This document shows, in pieces, positions 8,128 through 16,725 of a DNA stretch of 64,000 nt. Positions within the stretch are counted from its first letter, which is position 1; each line of letters opens with the position of its first letter. Source of the stretch: Micromonospora sp. C28SCA-DRY-2. Lineage in GTDB: Bacteria; Actinomycetota; Actinomycetes; Mycobacteriales; Micromonosporaceae. The stretch is from positions 124,001 through 188,000 of the forward strand of contig NZ_JAUMKD010000010.1 in assembly GCF_030519475.1 (NCBI RefSeq), written 5' to 3'. The notes beneath the pieces were generated by a model, which was not told the origin of the DNA, searched no databases, and saw nothing but the letters and a program-made list of their open reading frames with translations. Both the position numbers and the translations under genes were made by a program.

Positions 8128-9465
8128 TCAGTCGACGGCCAGGTGCCGGCGCAGCAACCGCCCCGCCACCTGCGGATGGTCGCCGGCCAGCAACCCTCCG
8201 GCGGCCAACACGTAATCCACGTCCACCACCGGCCGCGCCGCCCGCGGCAGCGGCCACCCGCCGGCGTGGTCGCCCAACGCCGCCTCCAGCACCCCCGCCG
8301 CGTCACCGGCCGGGGCGTGCCGCAGCACCCCACCGGAACCCACCACCAGCCGCACGTCCCGCAGATCCCGCCCGCCGCGCTCCCCGGTGGCGCCACCGCG
8401 GGCGTGCCGCCGCAACGCCACCGTCGCCGCCAGCGCCGCGATCCGCCGGTCCGCGGCCCGCTCCGCGTCCGTCGCGGCCAGCAGGCCCGGCTCGGCGGCC
8501 CGCGCCGCCGCGGCCGCCGCCAACGTCTCCTGCTCACCCGGGGCCAGCAGCCGCTCCTCCGCGGCCGCCCGCACCACCCCCGGCGCGGACCACCGCATAC
8601 CGAGGTCCCCCTCGACGGTGCGGGCCCGCCACAGCGTGCCGGCGACCTCCCGGCCCGGCCCGCTGTCCCGCTCGTCCGGGGTCAGCACCGAATACACGTC
8701 GGTGGTCGCCCCACCCACGTCCACCACCGCCAGGTCCCCACCGATCGCGTCGGCGAGGACCTCCACCCCGGTCAGCACCGCGTCCGGGGTGGCCGCGCGC
8801 ACCAGCCGCGCGAACCGCGACCCCCGCGACAACCGCTTACCGCCGATCACGTGGCGCAGGAACACCTCCCGGATCGCCGCCCGCGCGCCCGCCGGCGCCA
8901 GCACCCCGATGCGCGGCAGCACGTTCTCCGCCACCGTCACCGGCACCCCCGCCCCGGCCAGCAGGGCGTGCAGGTCGTCGCGGACGTCGGCGTTGCCGGC
9001 CAGCACCACCGGCCGCCGCCACCGGGCCCGGGCCAGCCGGGTCGCGTTGTGGGTCAGCGTCTCGGCGTCCCCGCCGTCGGTGCCGCCGACCAGCAGCACC
9101 ACGTCCGGGCGGGCCGCCCGCAACCCGGTCAGCTCCGCCGCACCCAACCGTCCGGCCGCCACGTGCACCACGTTCGCGCCCGCCGACAGCCCCACCCGCC
9201 GGCCGGCCTGCGCCGTCACCAACTGCTCGTAGCCGACCACCGCCAGCCGCAGCCCGCCGCCGGCCGACGAGCACACGTACCACGGCGCGCCGCGCGCCCC
9301 GAGCCCGGCGGTGGCCGCGGCCACCGCCGCGTCCAGGCCGTGCAGCACGTCAGTGCCCACCGTGGTCGGCGCCGACGCCGCCGCGACCAGCACCGCCGCG
9401 TCCAGGTCCACCACCGCCACCTTCGTGTACGTGGACCCGACGTCGGCGCAGACGGCGAGGCTCAC
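8128..9465 (-). CDS. GlmL/MutL family reactivase-like protein of the aminomutase operon
   Basis: A 445-residue protein of the MutL/GlmL family (ASKHA ATPase fold), encoded next to cobalamin-dependent mutases and thought to repair or reactivate them. It begins SLAVCADVGSTYTKVAVVDL, the phosphate-1 motif; an LVVGGTDGGD-like loop (VLLVGGTDGGDAET) and VVDVGGATTDVYS, the phosphate-2 motif, follow. The GTG at 9465 overlaps the stop of the preceding kal gene in GTGA, so translation is coupled; the open frame upstream has no homology. As last gene of the kdd-kamDE-kal unit, its most likely client is the KamDE 5,6-aminomutase. This client assignment is an inference. Confidence 0.85.
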   Translation of the reverse strand: MSLAVCADVGSTYTKVAVVDLDAAVLVAAASAPTTVGTDVLHGLDAAVAAATAGLGARGAPWYVCSSAGGGLRLAVVGYEQLVTAQAGRRVGLSAGANVVHVAAGRLGAAELTGLRAARPDVVLLVGGTDGGDAETLTHNATRLARARWRRPVVLAGNADVRDDLHALLAGAGVPVTVAENVLPRIGVLAPAGARAAIREVFLRHVIGGKRLSRGSRFARLVRAATPDAVLTGVEVLADAIGGDLAVVDVGGATTDVYSVLTPDERDSGPGREVAGTLWRARTVEGDLGMRWSAPGVVRAAAEERLLAPGEQETLAAAAAARAAEPGLLAATDAERAADRRIAALAATVALRRHARGGATGERGGRDLRDVRLVVGSGGVLRHAPAGDAAGVLEAALGDHAGGWPLPRAARPVVDVDYVLAAGGLLAGDHPQVAGRLLRRHLAVD

Positions 9466-9854
9466 GCCGGCGGCGGGACGACCACGGTGCCGGTCGCGGT
9501 GACCGCCACGATCGGCTCGGCGAGCACCTCCGCGGCCGACTCGCCCTTGTCCGGCCGGCCCCGGCACACCACCCGGGCGACGAAGTCCACCGTGCGGCTG
9601 CGGGTACCCACCCGGGTCACCGTCGCGGTCACCTCCAGCACGTCCCCGGCCTTCATCGGCGCCCTGAACTGCACGTCCGAATAGGACGCGAACAGCCCCT
9701 CGTCGCCGTCGGTGCGGATACACACCTCCGTGGCCACGTCCCCGAACAACCCCAGCGCGTACGCCCCGTCGACCAGGTTCCCCGCGTAGTGGGCGTGCGA
9801 GTACGGCACGTACCGCCGGTGCGTCACGGTCAACCCGACCCGGGGATCAGTCAT
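9462..9854 (-). CDS. kal: Hotdog-fold protein, probable 3-aminobutyryl-CoA ammonia-lyase
   Basis: A 130-residue single hotdog-domain protein. The opening HRRYVPYSHAHYAGNLVDGAYALGLFGD and the strand-forming FRAPMKAGDVLEVTATVTRVG fit the small hotdog enzyme Kal of the lysine fermentation pathway, which releases ammonia from 3-aminobutyryl-CoA to give crotonyl-CoA. The length matches known Kal proteins (about 130). ATG 9854 overlaps the kamE stop (ATGA) and its own stop overlaps the next start (GTGA). The assignment rests on fold, size and operon context; a generic thioesterase is the alternative. Confidence 0.78.
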   Translation of the reverse strand: MTDPRVGLTVTHRRYVPYSHAHYAGNLVDGAYALGLFGDVATEVCIRTDGDEGLFASYSDVQFRAPMKAGDVLEVTATVTRVGTRSRTVDFVARVVCRGRPDKGESAAEVLAEPIVAVTATGTVVVPPPA

Positions 9855-10648
9855 GCCCTCGCCGCCTTCCGGTTGGTGATCAACGCGTGCACCAGGTAGC
9901 TGGCCACCTCACCCGGGGTGGTGCCCCGGCCGAAGATCCGGTCCACCCCCAGCTCCTCGGTCATCGTCTCGTCGAACCGCGGCCCACCCACGATCAGCAG
10001 CGGCCGCTTCCCCGCCGGCATCGCCTCCCGGAACGCCGCGGACATCTCCCGGGTGTTGTGCAGGTGCGCGTCGCGCTGGGTGACCACCTGCGACACCAGC
10101 ACCGCGTCGGCCTTCGCCGCCCGCGCCGCCTCCACCAGCTCCGGCACGCTGACCTGCGCGCCCAGGTTGGTGACCGTCAACTCCCGGTAGTACTCCAGGC
10201 CCTTCTCCCCGGCGATGCCCTTGACGTTGAGGATCGCGTCGATGCCGACGGTGTGCGCGTCGGTGCCGATGCAGGCACCCACCACCGACAACTTGCGCCG
10301 CAGCCGCTGCTTCACCACCGCGTTGACCTCCTTGGCGCTCAGCAGCGGGAAGTCCCGCTCCACCACCTGCACCGCGGCCAGGTCCACCAGGTGGTTCACC
10401 CGCCCGTACACCACGAAGAAGGTGAACCCGTCGCCCATCTGCTTGGCGTGCACCAGCATCGCCGGGTCGATGCCCATCTTGTTCGCCAGCTGCACCGCCG
10501 CGCCCTCGGCCCGCTTGTCGTGCGGCACCGGCAGCGTGAACGACACCTGCACCATGCCGTCACCGGTGGTGTCCCCGTACGGCCGGACGATCCGCTTCTC
10601 GGCGGCCCCGCCACCCGGCGCCGCCGCGCCGACCTCGACGCCGCTCAC
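9851..10648 (-). CDS. kamE: Lysine 5,6-aminomutase beta subunit (cobalamin and PLP binding)
   Basis: A 265-residue beta subunit of beta-lysine/D-lysine 5,6-aminomutase, which moves the terminal amino group from C6 to C5 using adenosylcobalamin and PLP. The base-off cobalamin motif DxHxxG is present as DAHTVG (130-135), and a lysine lies 11 residues after the histidine (K143), the spacing of the PLP-binding lysine in the clostridial enzyme. The GG loop (VGGPRF) of the Rossmann B12 domain follows near 205. GTG 10648 overlaps the kamD stop (GTGA) and the stop overlaps kal (ATGA). All catalytic features are intact. Confidence 0.94.
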   Translation of the reverse strand: MSGVEVGAAAPGGGAAEKRIVRPYGDTTGDGMVQVSFTLPVPHDKRAEGAAVQLANKMGIDPAMLVHAKQMGDGFTFFVVYGRVNHLVDLAAVQVVERDFPLLSAKEVNAVVKQRLRRKLSVVGACIGTDAHTVGIDAILNVKGIAGEKGLEYYRELTVTNLGAQVSVPELVEAARAAKADAVLVSQVVTQRDAHLHNTREMSAAFREAMPAGKRPLLIVGGPRFDETMTEELGVDRIFGRGTTPGEVASYLVHALITNRKAARA

Positions 10649-12207
10649 GCCGCGTCCCCTTCCAGGATCTCGGTGGCCGGGTTGTAGTAGTCCGCCTCGT
10701 GCCGGGCCACCCCGTCCAGACCCTTGCCCCGGTCCGCCGGACGCTTCATGATCCCGAACGTGCCCTCGGCGATCGCCGACAGCAGCGACTGCTCACCGAT
10801 GCGCTCCAGCAACTCCACCGCCTCGCCCAGCACCCGGTTCGCCCGCTGCTGGATGAACCCGCCCGGCGCCGGCACGAAGTCCTCGTGCAACCCGCCGGCC
10901 GCGCCCAGCACGTAACGCACGTTCTGCAGGGCGATGTCCCGGTCCGACAACCACGGCGTCACCACCGCCTCGGTCATCATCCCCACCAGCAGGATGCCCT
11001 GCCCCGTCATCGTGCCCACCAGGTTGAAGAACCCGTCCAGCAGGTTGCCGCGGAACACGTCACCGGTCATGTGCTTCGTCGGCGGCATCCACTTCAACGG
11101 CGCGTCCGGGAACAACTCCCGCGCCAGCAGCGCGTGCGCCAACTCCAACCGGAACGACTCCGGCAGATCCGGGTTGATCTCGAACGCGTGCCCCAGCCCC
11201 AACTGCCAGTCCGCCAACCCCGCCTCGTGCGCGAAGTACTCGTTGAGCAGCTGCGACACCGTCACCGTGTGCGCCTCCTCCACCGCGTCGGCGGTGGTGA
11301 GGTAGTTGTCCTCCCCGGTGTTGATGATGATGCCCGCCCGCGCGTGCACCTGCCGGGAGAACCGCTGGTCCACGAACGTGCGGATCGGGTTGATGTCGCG
11401 GAACAGGATCCCGTACATCGAGTCGTTGAGCATCATGTCCAGCCGCTCCAGGCCGGCCAGGGTCGCCATCTCCGGCATGCACAGCCCCGACGCGTAGTTC
11501 GTCAACCGCACGTACCGGCCCAGCTCCTTCGACGAGACGTCCAGCGCCGCCCGCATCAGCCGGAAGTTCTCCTGCGTGGCGTACGTGCCGGCGAACCCCT
11601 CCCGGGTAGCCCCCTCCGGCACGTAGTCCAACAGCGACTGGCCCGTCGACCGGATCACCGCGATCACGTCCGCGCCCGCCCGGGCCGCCGCCTGCGCCTG
11701 CGGGATGTCCTCGTAGATATCCCCGGTCGCCACGATCAGGTAGATCCACGGCCGCCGCCGCGGATCCCCGTACCGCTTCACCAGCCGCTCCCGCTCGGCC
11801 CGCCGCCGGTCGATCCGCCGGATCCCCGCGGCGACCGCCTTCCGCGCCGCCCGCCGCGCCGCCGTCGCCGCCCTCCCGGTCGGCTGCCCGAACCGCACCG
11901 ACCCGGCCGCGGCCTTCTGCGCCAGCAACGTCACGTCGCTGATCTGCTCCCGGGCGAGGGCGTCGAACACCGGCGCCGCCACCCCGTGCCCCAGCCCGAC
12001 GTCGGCGACCACCGCGTCGACGAGCCGGTTCACCCACGGAATGCCGTCCGGATCCGCGCCGGTCACCCCGGCCAGCCGCAGCACCGCCCGCTCCACCGAC
12101 ACCGTGGTGTGGCTGCGCGCCAGATCCACCACCGGCTGCCCGGCCCGGCGCGCCAACTCCCGCGCCCGCGCCACCAGCGCCGGATCCAGGTCAAGCTTGC
12201 CCGTCAC
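10645..12207 (-). CDS. kamD: Lysine 5,6-aminomutase alpha subunit
   Basis: A 520-residue alpha subunit forming the TIM-barrel half of the B12-dependent 5,6-aminomutase with KamE. Recognisable stretches include PWIYLIVATGDIYEDIPQAQ, DVIAVIRSTGQSLLDYVPEG and MPPTKHMTGDVFRG. Clostridial KamD is of similar length. GTG 12207 with GGGGTGAC before it is preferred; a GTG at 12252 would add 15 arginine-rich residues. The gene begins 60 bases after the amidohydrolase stop, the only real gap in the operon, and overlaps kamE by GTGA. Product: 3,5-diaminohexanoate (from beta-lysine), the substrate of Kdd. Confidence 0.94.
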   Translation of the reverse strand: MTGKLDLDPALVARARELARRAGQPVVDLARSHTTVSVERAVLRLAGVTGADPDGIPWVNRLVDAVVADVGLGHGVAAPVFDALAREQISDVTLLAQKAAAGSVRFGQPTGRAATAARRAARKAVAAGIRRIDRRRAERERLVKRYGDPRRRPWIYLIVATGDIYEDIPQAQAAARAGADVIAVIRSTGQSLLDYVPEGATREGFAGTYATQENFRLMRAALDVSSKELGRYVRLTNYASGLCMPEMATLAGLERLDMMLNDSMYGILFRDINPIRTFVDQRFSRQVHARAGIIINTGEDNYLTTADAVEEAHTVTVSQLLNEYFAHEAGLADWQLGLGHAFEINPDLPESFRLELAHALLARELFPDAPLKWMPPTKHMTGDVFRGNLLDGFFNLVGTMTGQGILLVGMMTEAVVTPWLSDRDIALQNVRYVLGAAGGLHEDFVPAPGGFIQQRANRVLGEAVELLERIGEQSLLSAIAEGTFGIMKRPADRGKGLDGVARHEADYYNPATEILEGDAA

Positions 12208-12267
12208 GCCGTCACCCCGCCCCGCCCGGCGCCGGCGCGACCCGCGCCGCACCGATGGTTCGCTCGC

Positions 12268-13836
12268 TCACGCAGACCCTTCCTCATAGATCACCTCACC
12301 GCGCAGCACCGTGCGCCGGCACACCGGCAACGGCGTCGGATCCTGCGGACCCCGCGCCTCCGGGTCGCCGGCCTGCAACACCGGCAACCCCCGCTCCACC
12401 CCCGCCGGCGTCGACCACACCGCGAACGTCGCCGGCGCGCCCAGCGCCAGCACCCCCTCGTTGTCCAGGTGCACCGCCCGCCAGCCACCCCGGGTGTGCG
12501 CCGCGAACGCCGCCCGCTCACTCATCCGCTGCGCCGGGTTGTGGTGCGCCGCCGCCGCCCGCACCGAACCCCACGGGTCCAGCGGCGTCACCGGCGAATC
12601 CGAACCGAACGCCAACGCCACCCCGACCGCGTGCATCGACCCCATCGGGTTCGACTCCAACGACCGGTCCAGGCCCAACCGCGCCTCGTACATCCGGCCC
12701 GCACCACCCCACAACCGGTCGAACGCCGGCTGCATGCTCGCCACGATCCCGAACTCCACGAACCCGGCGATCAGCCGCTTGTTCATGATCTCCGCGTGCT
12801 CCACCCGGTGCCGGGCCGCCCGCAACCGGTCCGTGCCCACCCGCTCCGCCGCCGCCGCGAACCCCGCCAGCACCGTGCCGATCGCCGCGTCACCGATCGC
12901 GTGGAACCCGCCCTGCAACCCGTGCGCCGCGCAGTCCACCAGATGGTCGCGCACCTGCTCCGCGCTCAGATAGCCGTGCCCGCAGCCACCGTCGCCGTCC
13001 AGGTAGTCCCGCGACACGTGCGCCGTCCGCGACCCCAACGCCCCGTCGGCGAACAGGTCACCACCGGCGCCCACCGCGCCCAACTCCCGCGCCCGCGCCG
13101 CGCCGCCCAGCTCACCCCAGTAGCCGTACACCTCCGGCAGCCCCGCACCGGAGATCCCCAGCAACCCGGTGAAGTCCTCCTCGTCGGAGATCTCCGGCCC
13201 ACCGCACTCGTGCACCGCCGCGATCCCCAACGACGCCGCGTGCTCCAGCGCCCGCCGCTGCGCGGCCACCCGCTGCGCCCGGGTCACCGAGGCGAACGCC
13301 GCCGCCCGCACCACGTGGTGCGCGTCGCGGCGCAGCCACCCCGACGCGTCGTACCCGGCCGAGCCCGCCGCCTCCGGACACGCCGCCAACAGCGCCGCCG
13401 ACACCAACGCCGAATGGATCGACGCCTGCGACAGGTACACCCGCCGGCCACCGGCCGCCCGGTCCAACTCCCCCGCGTCCGGCAACCGCGGCACCGGCCA
13501 GGACGACTCGTCCCAGCCGTGCCCCAGCACCACCGCGTCCGCCGGCAGGTCCGCCGCGAACCCGGCCACCGCGTCCAGCAACTCCCCCGCCGACCGCGCC
13601 CCGGACAGGTCCAGGCCCGACAGCGCCAGACCGGTGTCCGTGGCGTGCACGTGCGCGTCCACGAACGCCGGGGTCACCAGCGCCCCGTCCAGATCCACCA
13701 CCCGGTCCGCGGCGGGCGCGTCCGCGTCCGTCCCCAGCCAGGTGATCGTGCCGTCCGCGACCAGCAGGGCCGTCGCGGTCGGGTCGGCCGGGCAGTGCAG
13801 CAGCCCGCCGCGGTACAGGGTCGAGGGGTTCGTCAT
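12268..13836 (-). CDS. YtcJ-like metal-dependent amidohydrolase
   Basis: A 522-residue member of the amidohydrolase superfamily (Amidohydro_3, YtcJ-like). The metal ligands are visible: HVH in PAFVDAHVHATDTG, the Asp in ADGALGSRT, the paired histidines HAIGDAAIG and HRVEHAEIM, and FGSDSPV near the C-terminus. It starts 5 bases after the kdd stop, so it is part of the lysine operon, yet no amidohydrolase belongs to the known lysine fermentation pathway. It might hydrolyse an acylated or cyclised (lactam) intermediate; this is inference. Its stop TGA opens a short TGAGCGAGCG repeat also found elsewhere in the window. Confidence 0.85.
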   Translation of the reverse strand: MTNPSTLYRGGLLHCPADPTATALLVADGTITWLGTDADAPAADRVVDLDGALVTPAFVDAHVHATDTGLALSGLDLSGARSAGELLDAVAGFAADLPADAVVLGHGWDESSWPVPRLPDAGELDRAAGGRRVYLSQASIHSALVSAALLAACPEAAGSAGYDASGWLRRDAHHVVRAAAFASVTRAQRVAAQRRALEHAASLGIAAVHECGGPEISDEEDFTGLLGISGAGLPEVYGYWGELGGAARARELGAVGAGGDLFADGALGSRTAHVSRDYLDGDGGCGHGYLSAEQVRDHLVDCAAHGLQGGFHAIGDAAIGTVLAGFAAAAERVGTDRLRAARHRVEHAEIMNKRLIAGFVEFGIVASMQPAFDRLWGGAGRMYEARLGLDRSLESNPMGSMHAVGVALAFGSDSPVTPLDPWGSVRAAAAHHNPAQRMSERAAFAAHTRGGWRAVHLDNEGVLALGAPATFAVWSTPAGVERGLPVLQAGDPEARGPQDPTPLPVCRRTVLRGEVIYEEGSA

Positions 13837-13841
13837 GGCAC

Positions 13842-14903
13842 TCAGTCTGCCGCCAGCCGCGACTCGAACAGCCTCCGGACCCCCGGCTCGGCCCGCAGCA
13901 GACCCAACGCCAACTCCGCGTGCCCCGGCACGTAGCCGTTGCCCACCAGCATCGTCACGTCCGCCGCCAAGCCCTCCGCGCCCAGCGCCGCCGCCGAGAA
14001 GCTCGTCGCCATCGAGAAGAAGATCACCGTGCCGCCGTCCGCGGTCGCCAGCACCGCCCCGTGCTCACAGCCCGGCACGTCCACGCAGACCACCGTCACG
14101 TCCGCCGGCACCCCCAGCGCCGACGTGACCGCCTGCGACAGGGCCACCGGATCCCGGGCGTCGGCCAGCGCCACCGCGTCGGCCAGCCCGGCCGCCGCCA
14201 GCGCGTCCCGCTCCGCCGCCACCGGCACCACCCCGACCGTACGGGCGGCGCCCGCCCGCCGCGCCGCCGCCAACGACAGCGACCCGCTCTTGCCCGCCCC
14301 GCCGATCACCGCCACGCTGACCGGCCGGGCGTCCCCCTCGCGCGCCCGGTCGGCCACGTGCCGCGTCACCACCCGCGCGGTCAGCGCCGGCGCCCCGCAC
14401 ACGTCCAGCACCGCCAGCGACAGCTGCGGGTCCAGGTCGTCGGGCAGCACCGCGGCGATCGACCGGGCGAACAGCACCGCGTACCCGTCGCACGGCACCT
14501 GCTCGCTGCGCCCGTCCCACCGGGCCAGCCCGTCGGTGACCACCAGCGGGGTCAGCGTCAGCGACACCAGCGTCGCCACCCGCTCCCCCGGCTTCAGTCC
14601 CAGCGGCGAACGCCGCCCGGCCTCGTCGACAGTGCCGATCAGCATCCCGCCCGACCCGGTCACGGGGTTCTGCATCTTCCCCCGGGTCGAGATGATCTCC
14701 AGCACCTCGGCGCGCACCGCCTCACCGTCGCCGCCGTGCTTCTCCCACAACTGCCGGAAGCTCGCCGCGTCCAGGTTCAGCCGCTCCACCCGGATCCGCA
14801 CCTCGTTCGGCGCGATCGCGGGCGACGCGTCCAGCCGCCACGCCGCCTGCGGCAGCACCCCCGCCGGTTCCACAACGCGGTGCAGGCCCACCGGTGACGT
14901 CAC
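13842..14903 (-). CDS. kdd: L-erythro-3,5-diaminohexanoate dehydrogenase
   Basis: A 353-residue NAD-dependent dehydrogenase of the lysine fermentation pathway, oxidatively deaminating 3,5-diaminohexanoate to 5-amino-3-oxohexanoate. The substrate-domain stretch DAASFRQLWEKHGGD and MQNPVTGSGGMLIGTV match Kdd, followed by a Rossmann domain with VAVIGGAGKSGSLSLAAAR. GTG 14903 follows an excellent AAGGGAGG ribosome site. It is first in the minus-strand operon, facing kamA across a 138-base region with a long dyad. Placement between aminomutases supports the assignment. Confidence 0.92.
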   Translation of the reverse strand: MTSPVGLHRVVEPAGVLPQAAWRLDASPAIAPNEVRIRVERLNLDAASFRQLWEKHGGDGEAVRAEVLEIISTRGKMQNPVTGSGGMLIGTVDEAGRRSPLGLKPGERVATLVSLTLTPLVVTDGLARWDGRSEQVPCDGYAVLFARSIAAVLPDDLDPQLSLAVLDVCGAPALTARVVTRHVADRAREGDARPVSVAVIGGAGKSGSLSLAAARRAGAARTVGVVPVAAERDALAAAGLADAVALADARDPVALSQAVTSALGVPADVTVVCVDVPGCEHGAVLATADGGTVIFFSMATSFSAAALGAEGLAADVTMLVGNGYVPGHAELALGLLRAEPGVRRLFESRLAAD

Positions 14904-14955
14904 GCCGACCTCCCTTGTCCAACCGCCCGAACCCCCGGTCAGGGCTCGCGTAGCG

Positions 14956-14997
14956 GGAAAACTTCCGGCAGACTAATTTCTTCGCCGGATATTTTCC
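14956..14997. promoter_or_regulatory. Inverted repeat in the kdd/kamA divergent promoter
   Basis: Two 14-base arms (14956-14969 and 14984-14997) match at 12 of 14 positions when one is reverse complemented; the core is GGAAAA..TCCGGC. The 14-base AT-rich spacer includes TAATTT. Position between two divergent lysine-pathway units suggests an operator for a dimeric regulator not encoded here. Confidence 0.55.
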
Positions 14998-15041
14998 AGT
15001 AGCCTTCGGGCCGCCGATCATCGCACGTACGAGGAGGGGCC

Positions 15042-16448
15042 GTGACCCAGACCCAACCGGTGCAGACCATCCCAGCGCCCCGCCCCGCGCCGGCCACGGT
15101 CCCCACCGCCGGACAGCCCTACGAATACCGCCGCGCGCCCCTGGTCGAACCCGACTGGACCCGCTTCCCCGGCTGGCGCCACGTCACCCGCGAGCAGTGG
15201 GAGTCCGCCCAGTGGCAGCGCGTCAACTGCGTCAAGAACATCAAGCAGCTGCGCGCCGTCCTCGGTGACCTCGTCGACGAGACCTTCTACGAGGACCTCA
15301 CCGCCGACCAGGCCGCCCTGGCCACCATGTCGATGCTGGTGCCGCCCCAGATGCTCAACACCATGGTCCCGTTCGCGGCGATGAGCACCGAGGCGTTCCT
15401 CGCCGACCCGGTCCGGCGCTACATGATCCCGGTCGCCTCCGACCGGCGCACCGACTGGCCCTCACACCCCTACGCCAGCCGCGACTCCCTGCACGAGCAC
15501 GACATGTGGGTCGCCGAGGGCCTCACCCACCGCTACCCCACCAAGGTCCTCGCCGAACTGCTCTCCACCTGCCCGCAGTACTGCGGCCACTGCACCCGGA
15601 TGGACCTGGTCGGCAACTCCACCCCCGCCGTCGACAAGCTCAAGCTCACCCTCAAGCCCGTCGACCGCTACGACGCCCACATCACCTACCTCAAGGCCCA
15701 CCCCGGCGTCCGCGACGTCGTCGTCTCCGGCGGCGACGTGGCCAACGTGCCCTGGCGCAACCTCGAGTCCTACCTGATGCGGCTGCTCGACATCGAGACC
15801 ATCCGCGACATCCGGCTCGCCACCAAGGCCCTCATGGGCCTGCCGCAGCACTGGCTCCAGGCCGACGTCGTCGAGGGCCTCGAACGCGTCGCCCGCACCG
15901 CCGCCCGCCGCGGCGTCAACCTCGCCATCCACACCCACGTCAACCACGCCCAGTCGCTCACCCCGCTGGTCGCCAAGGCGGCCCAGACCGCCCTCGACGT
16001 CGGCGTCCGCGACGTGCGCAACCAGGGCGTGCTCATGCGCGGCGTCAACGCCACCAGCAAGGACCTGCTCGACCTCTGCTTCGCCCTGCAGGGCGAGGCG
16101 GGCATCCTGCCGTACTACTTCTACATGTGCGACATGATCCCCAACGCCGAGCACTGGCGGGTCCCGGTCTGGCACGCCCAGCAGCTCCAGCACGACATCA
16201 TGGGCTACCTGCCCGGCTACGCCACCCCGCGGATCGTCTGCGACGTCCCCTTCGTCGGCAAGCGCTGGGTGCACATGCTCACCGAGTACGACCGCGAGCG
16301 CGGCATCTCGTACTGGACCAAGAACTACCGCACCAGCATCGAGTCGGCGGACCTGGAGGCGCTCAACAAGCGCTACGCCTACTACGACCCGATCGACACC
16401 CTGCCCGAGTCCGGCCAGCAGTGGTGGGCCGACCACCGCGACGACTGA
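15042..16448 (+). CDS. kamA: Lysine 2,3-aminomutase (radical SAM, PLP)
   Basis: A 468-residue radical SAM enzyme that converts L-lysine to L-beta-lysine, first step of the pathway. The 4Fe-4S motif CxxxCxxC is CPQYCGHC (C177, C181, C184). KamA-type segments include VVVSGGDVANVPW and THVNHAQSLTPLV. The C-terminal PLP-lysine region is DVPFVGK, whereas clostridial enzymes have PGGGGK, so this belongs to a divergent branch; the lysine is kept. GTG 15042 follows GAGGAGGGG. It faces the kdd operon. Substrate lysine is supported by the neighbours; a related aminomutase specificity cannot be excluded from sequence alone. Confidence 0.9.
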   Translation: MTQTQPVQTIPAPRPAPATVPTAGQPYEYRRAPLVEPDWTRFPGWRHVTREQWESAQWQRVNCVKNIKQLRAVLGDLVDETFYEDLTADQAALATMSMLVPPQMLNTMVPFAAMSTEAFLADPVRRYMIPVASDRRTDWPSHPYASRDSLHEHDMWVAEGLTHRYPTKVLAELLSTCPQYCGHCTRMDLVGNSTPAVDKLKLTLKPVDRYDAHITYLKAHPGVRDVVVSGGDVANVPWRNLESYLMRLLDIETIRDIRLATKALMGLPQHWLQADVVEGLERVARTAARRGVNLAIHTHVNHAQSLTPLVAKAAQTALDVGVRDVRNQGVLMRGVNATSKDLLDLCFALQGEAGILPYYFYMCDMIPNAEHWRVPVWHAQQLQHDIMGYLPGYATPRIVCDVPFVGKRWVHMLTEYDRERGISYWTKNYRTSIESADLEALNKRYAYYDPIDTLPESGQQWWADHRDD

Positions 16449-16580
16449 CCGACCCGCGACCCGCCACCCCCGCCGTCACCACCCGCCGGCGGGGGTGCGC
16501 CGTTTCACCCGGCCGTCGCCCACCGCGCGGGCTGTGCGACCACGCCCCCGGGTGGCGAGATCCACTTCGTTTCCGTACAT

Positions 16581-16617
16581 CGGGATGTCGGTGGGGCTCC
16601 GATACCCCGACATCCCG
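16581..16617 (+). other. Hairpin in the kamA 3' region
   Basis: A perfect 11-base-pair stem (16581-16591 with 16607-16617) encloses a 15-base loop, 130 bases after the kamA stop and before the main terminator. Could be RNA processing/termination or a protein site. Confidence 0.45.
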
Positions 16618-16681
16618 GAAGCGGTGTGGATCAACCACGGACCGGGCGGCCCCGCCCTGCCGCCGGCCCACCTGGACGCCC

Positions 16682-16712
16682 GGTGGCCCCCGGCGTCACG
16701 CCGGGGGCCACC
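16682..16712. terminator. Bidirectional hairpin between kamA and csbD
   Basis: A perfect 14-base-pair stem (16682-16695 with 16699-16712) with a TCA loop lies between the convergent genes kamA and the CsbD gene, 13 bases from the latter's stop. Confidence 0.88.
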
Positions 16713-16725
16713 ACGACGGGCGAGG

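Noticed and set aside
10699..13935. 1078-codon plus-strand frame over kamD/kamE/amidohydrolase
   Set aside because: His/Arg/Pro-rich antisense frame; the minus strand carries intact, motif-bearing enzymes.
14904..15041. Cobalamin riboswitch before the B12-dependent operon
   Set aside because: The gap is only 138 bases and has no B12-box; an inverted repeat for a protein is the better explanation.
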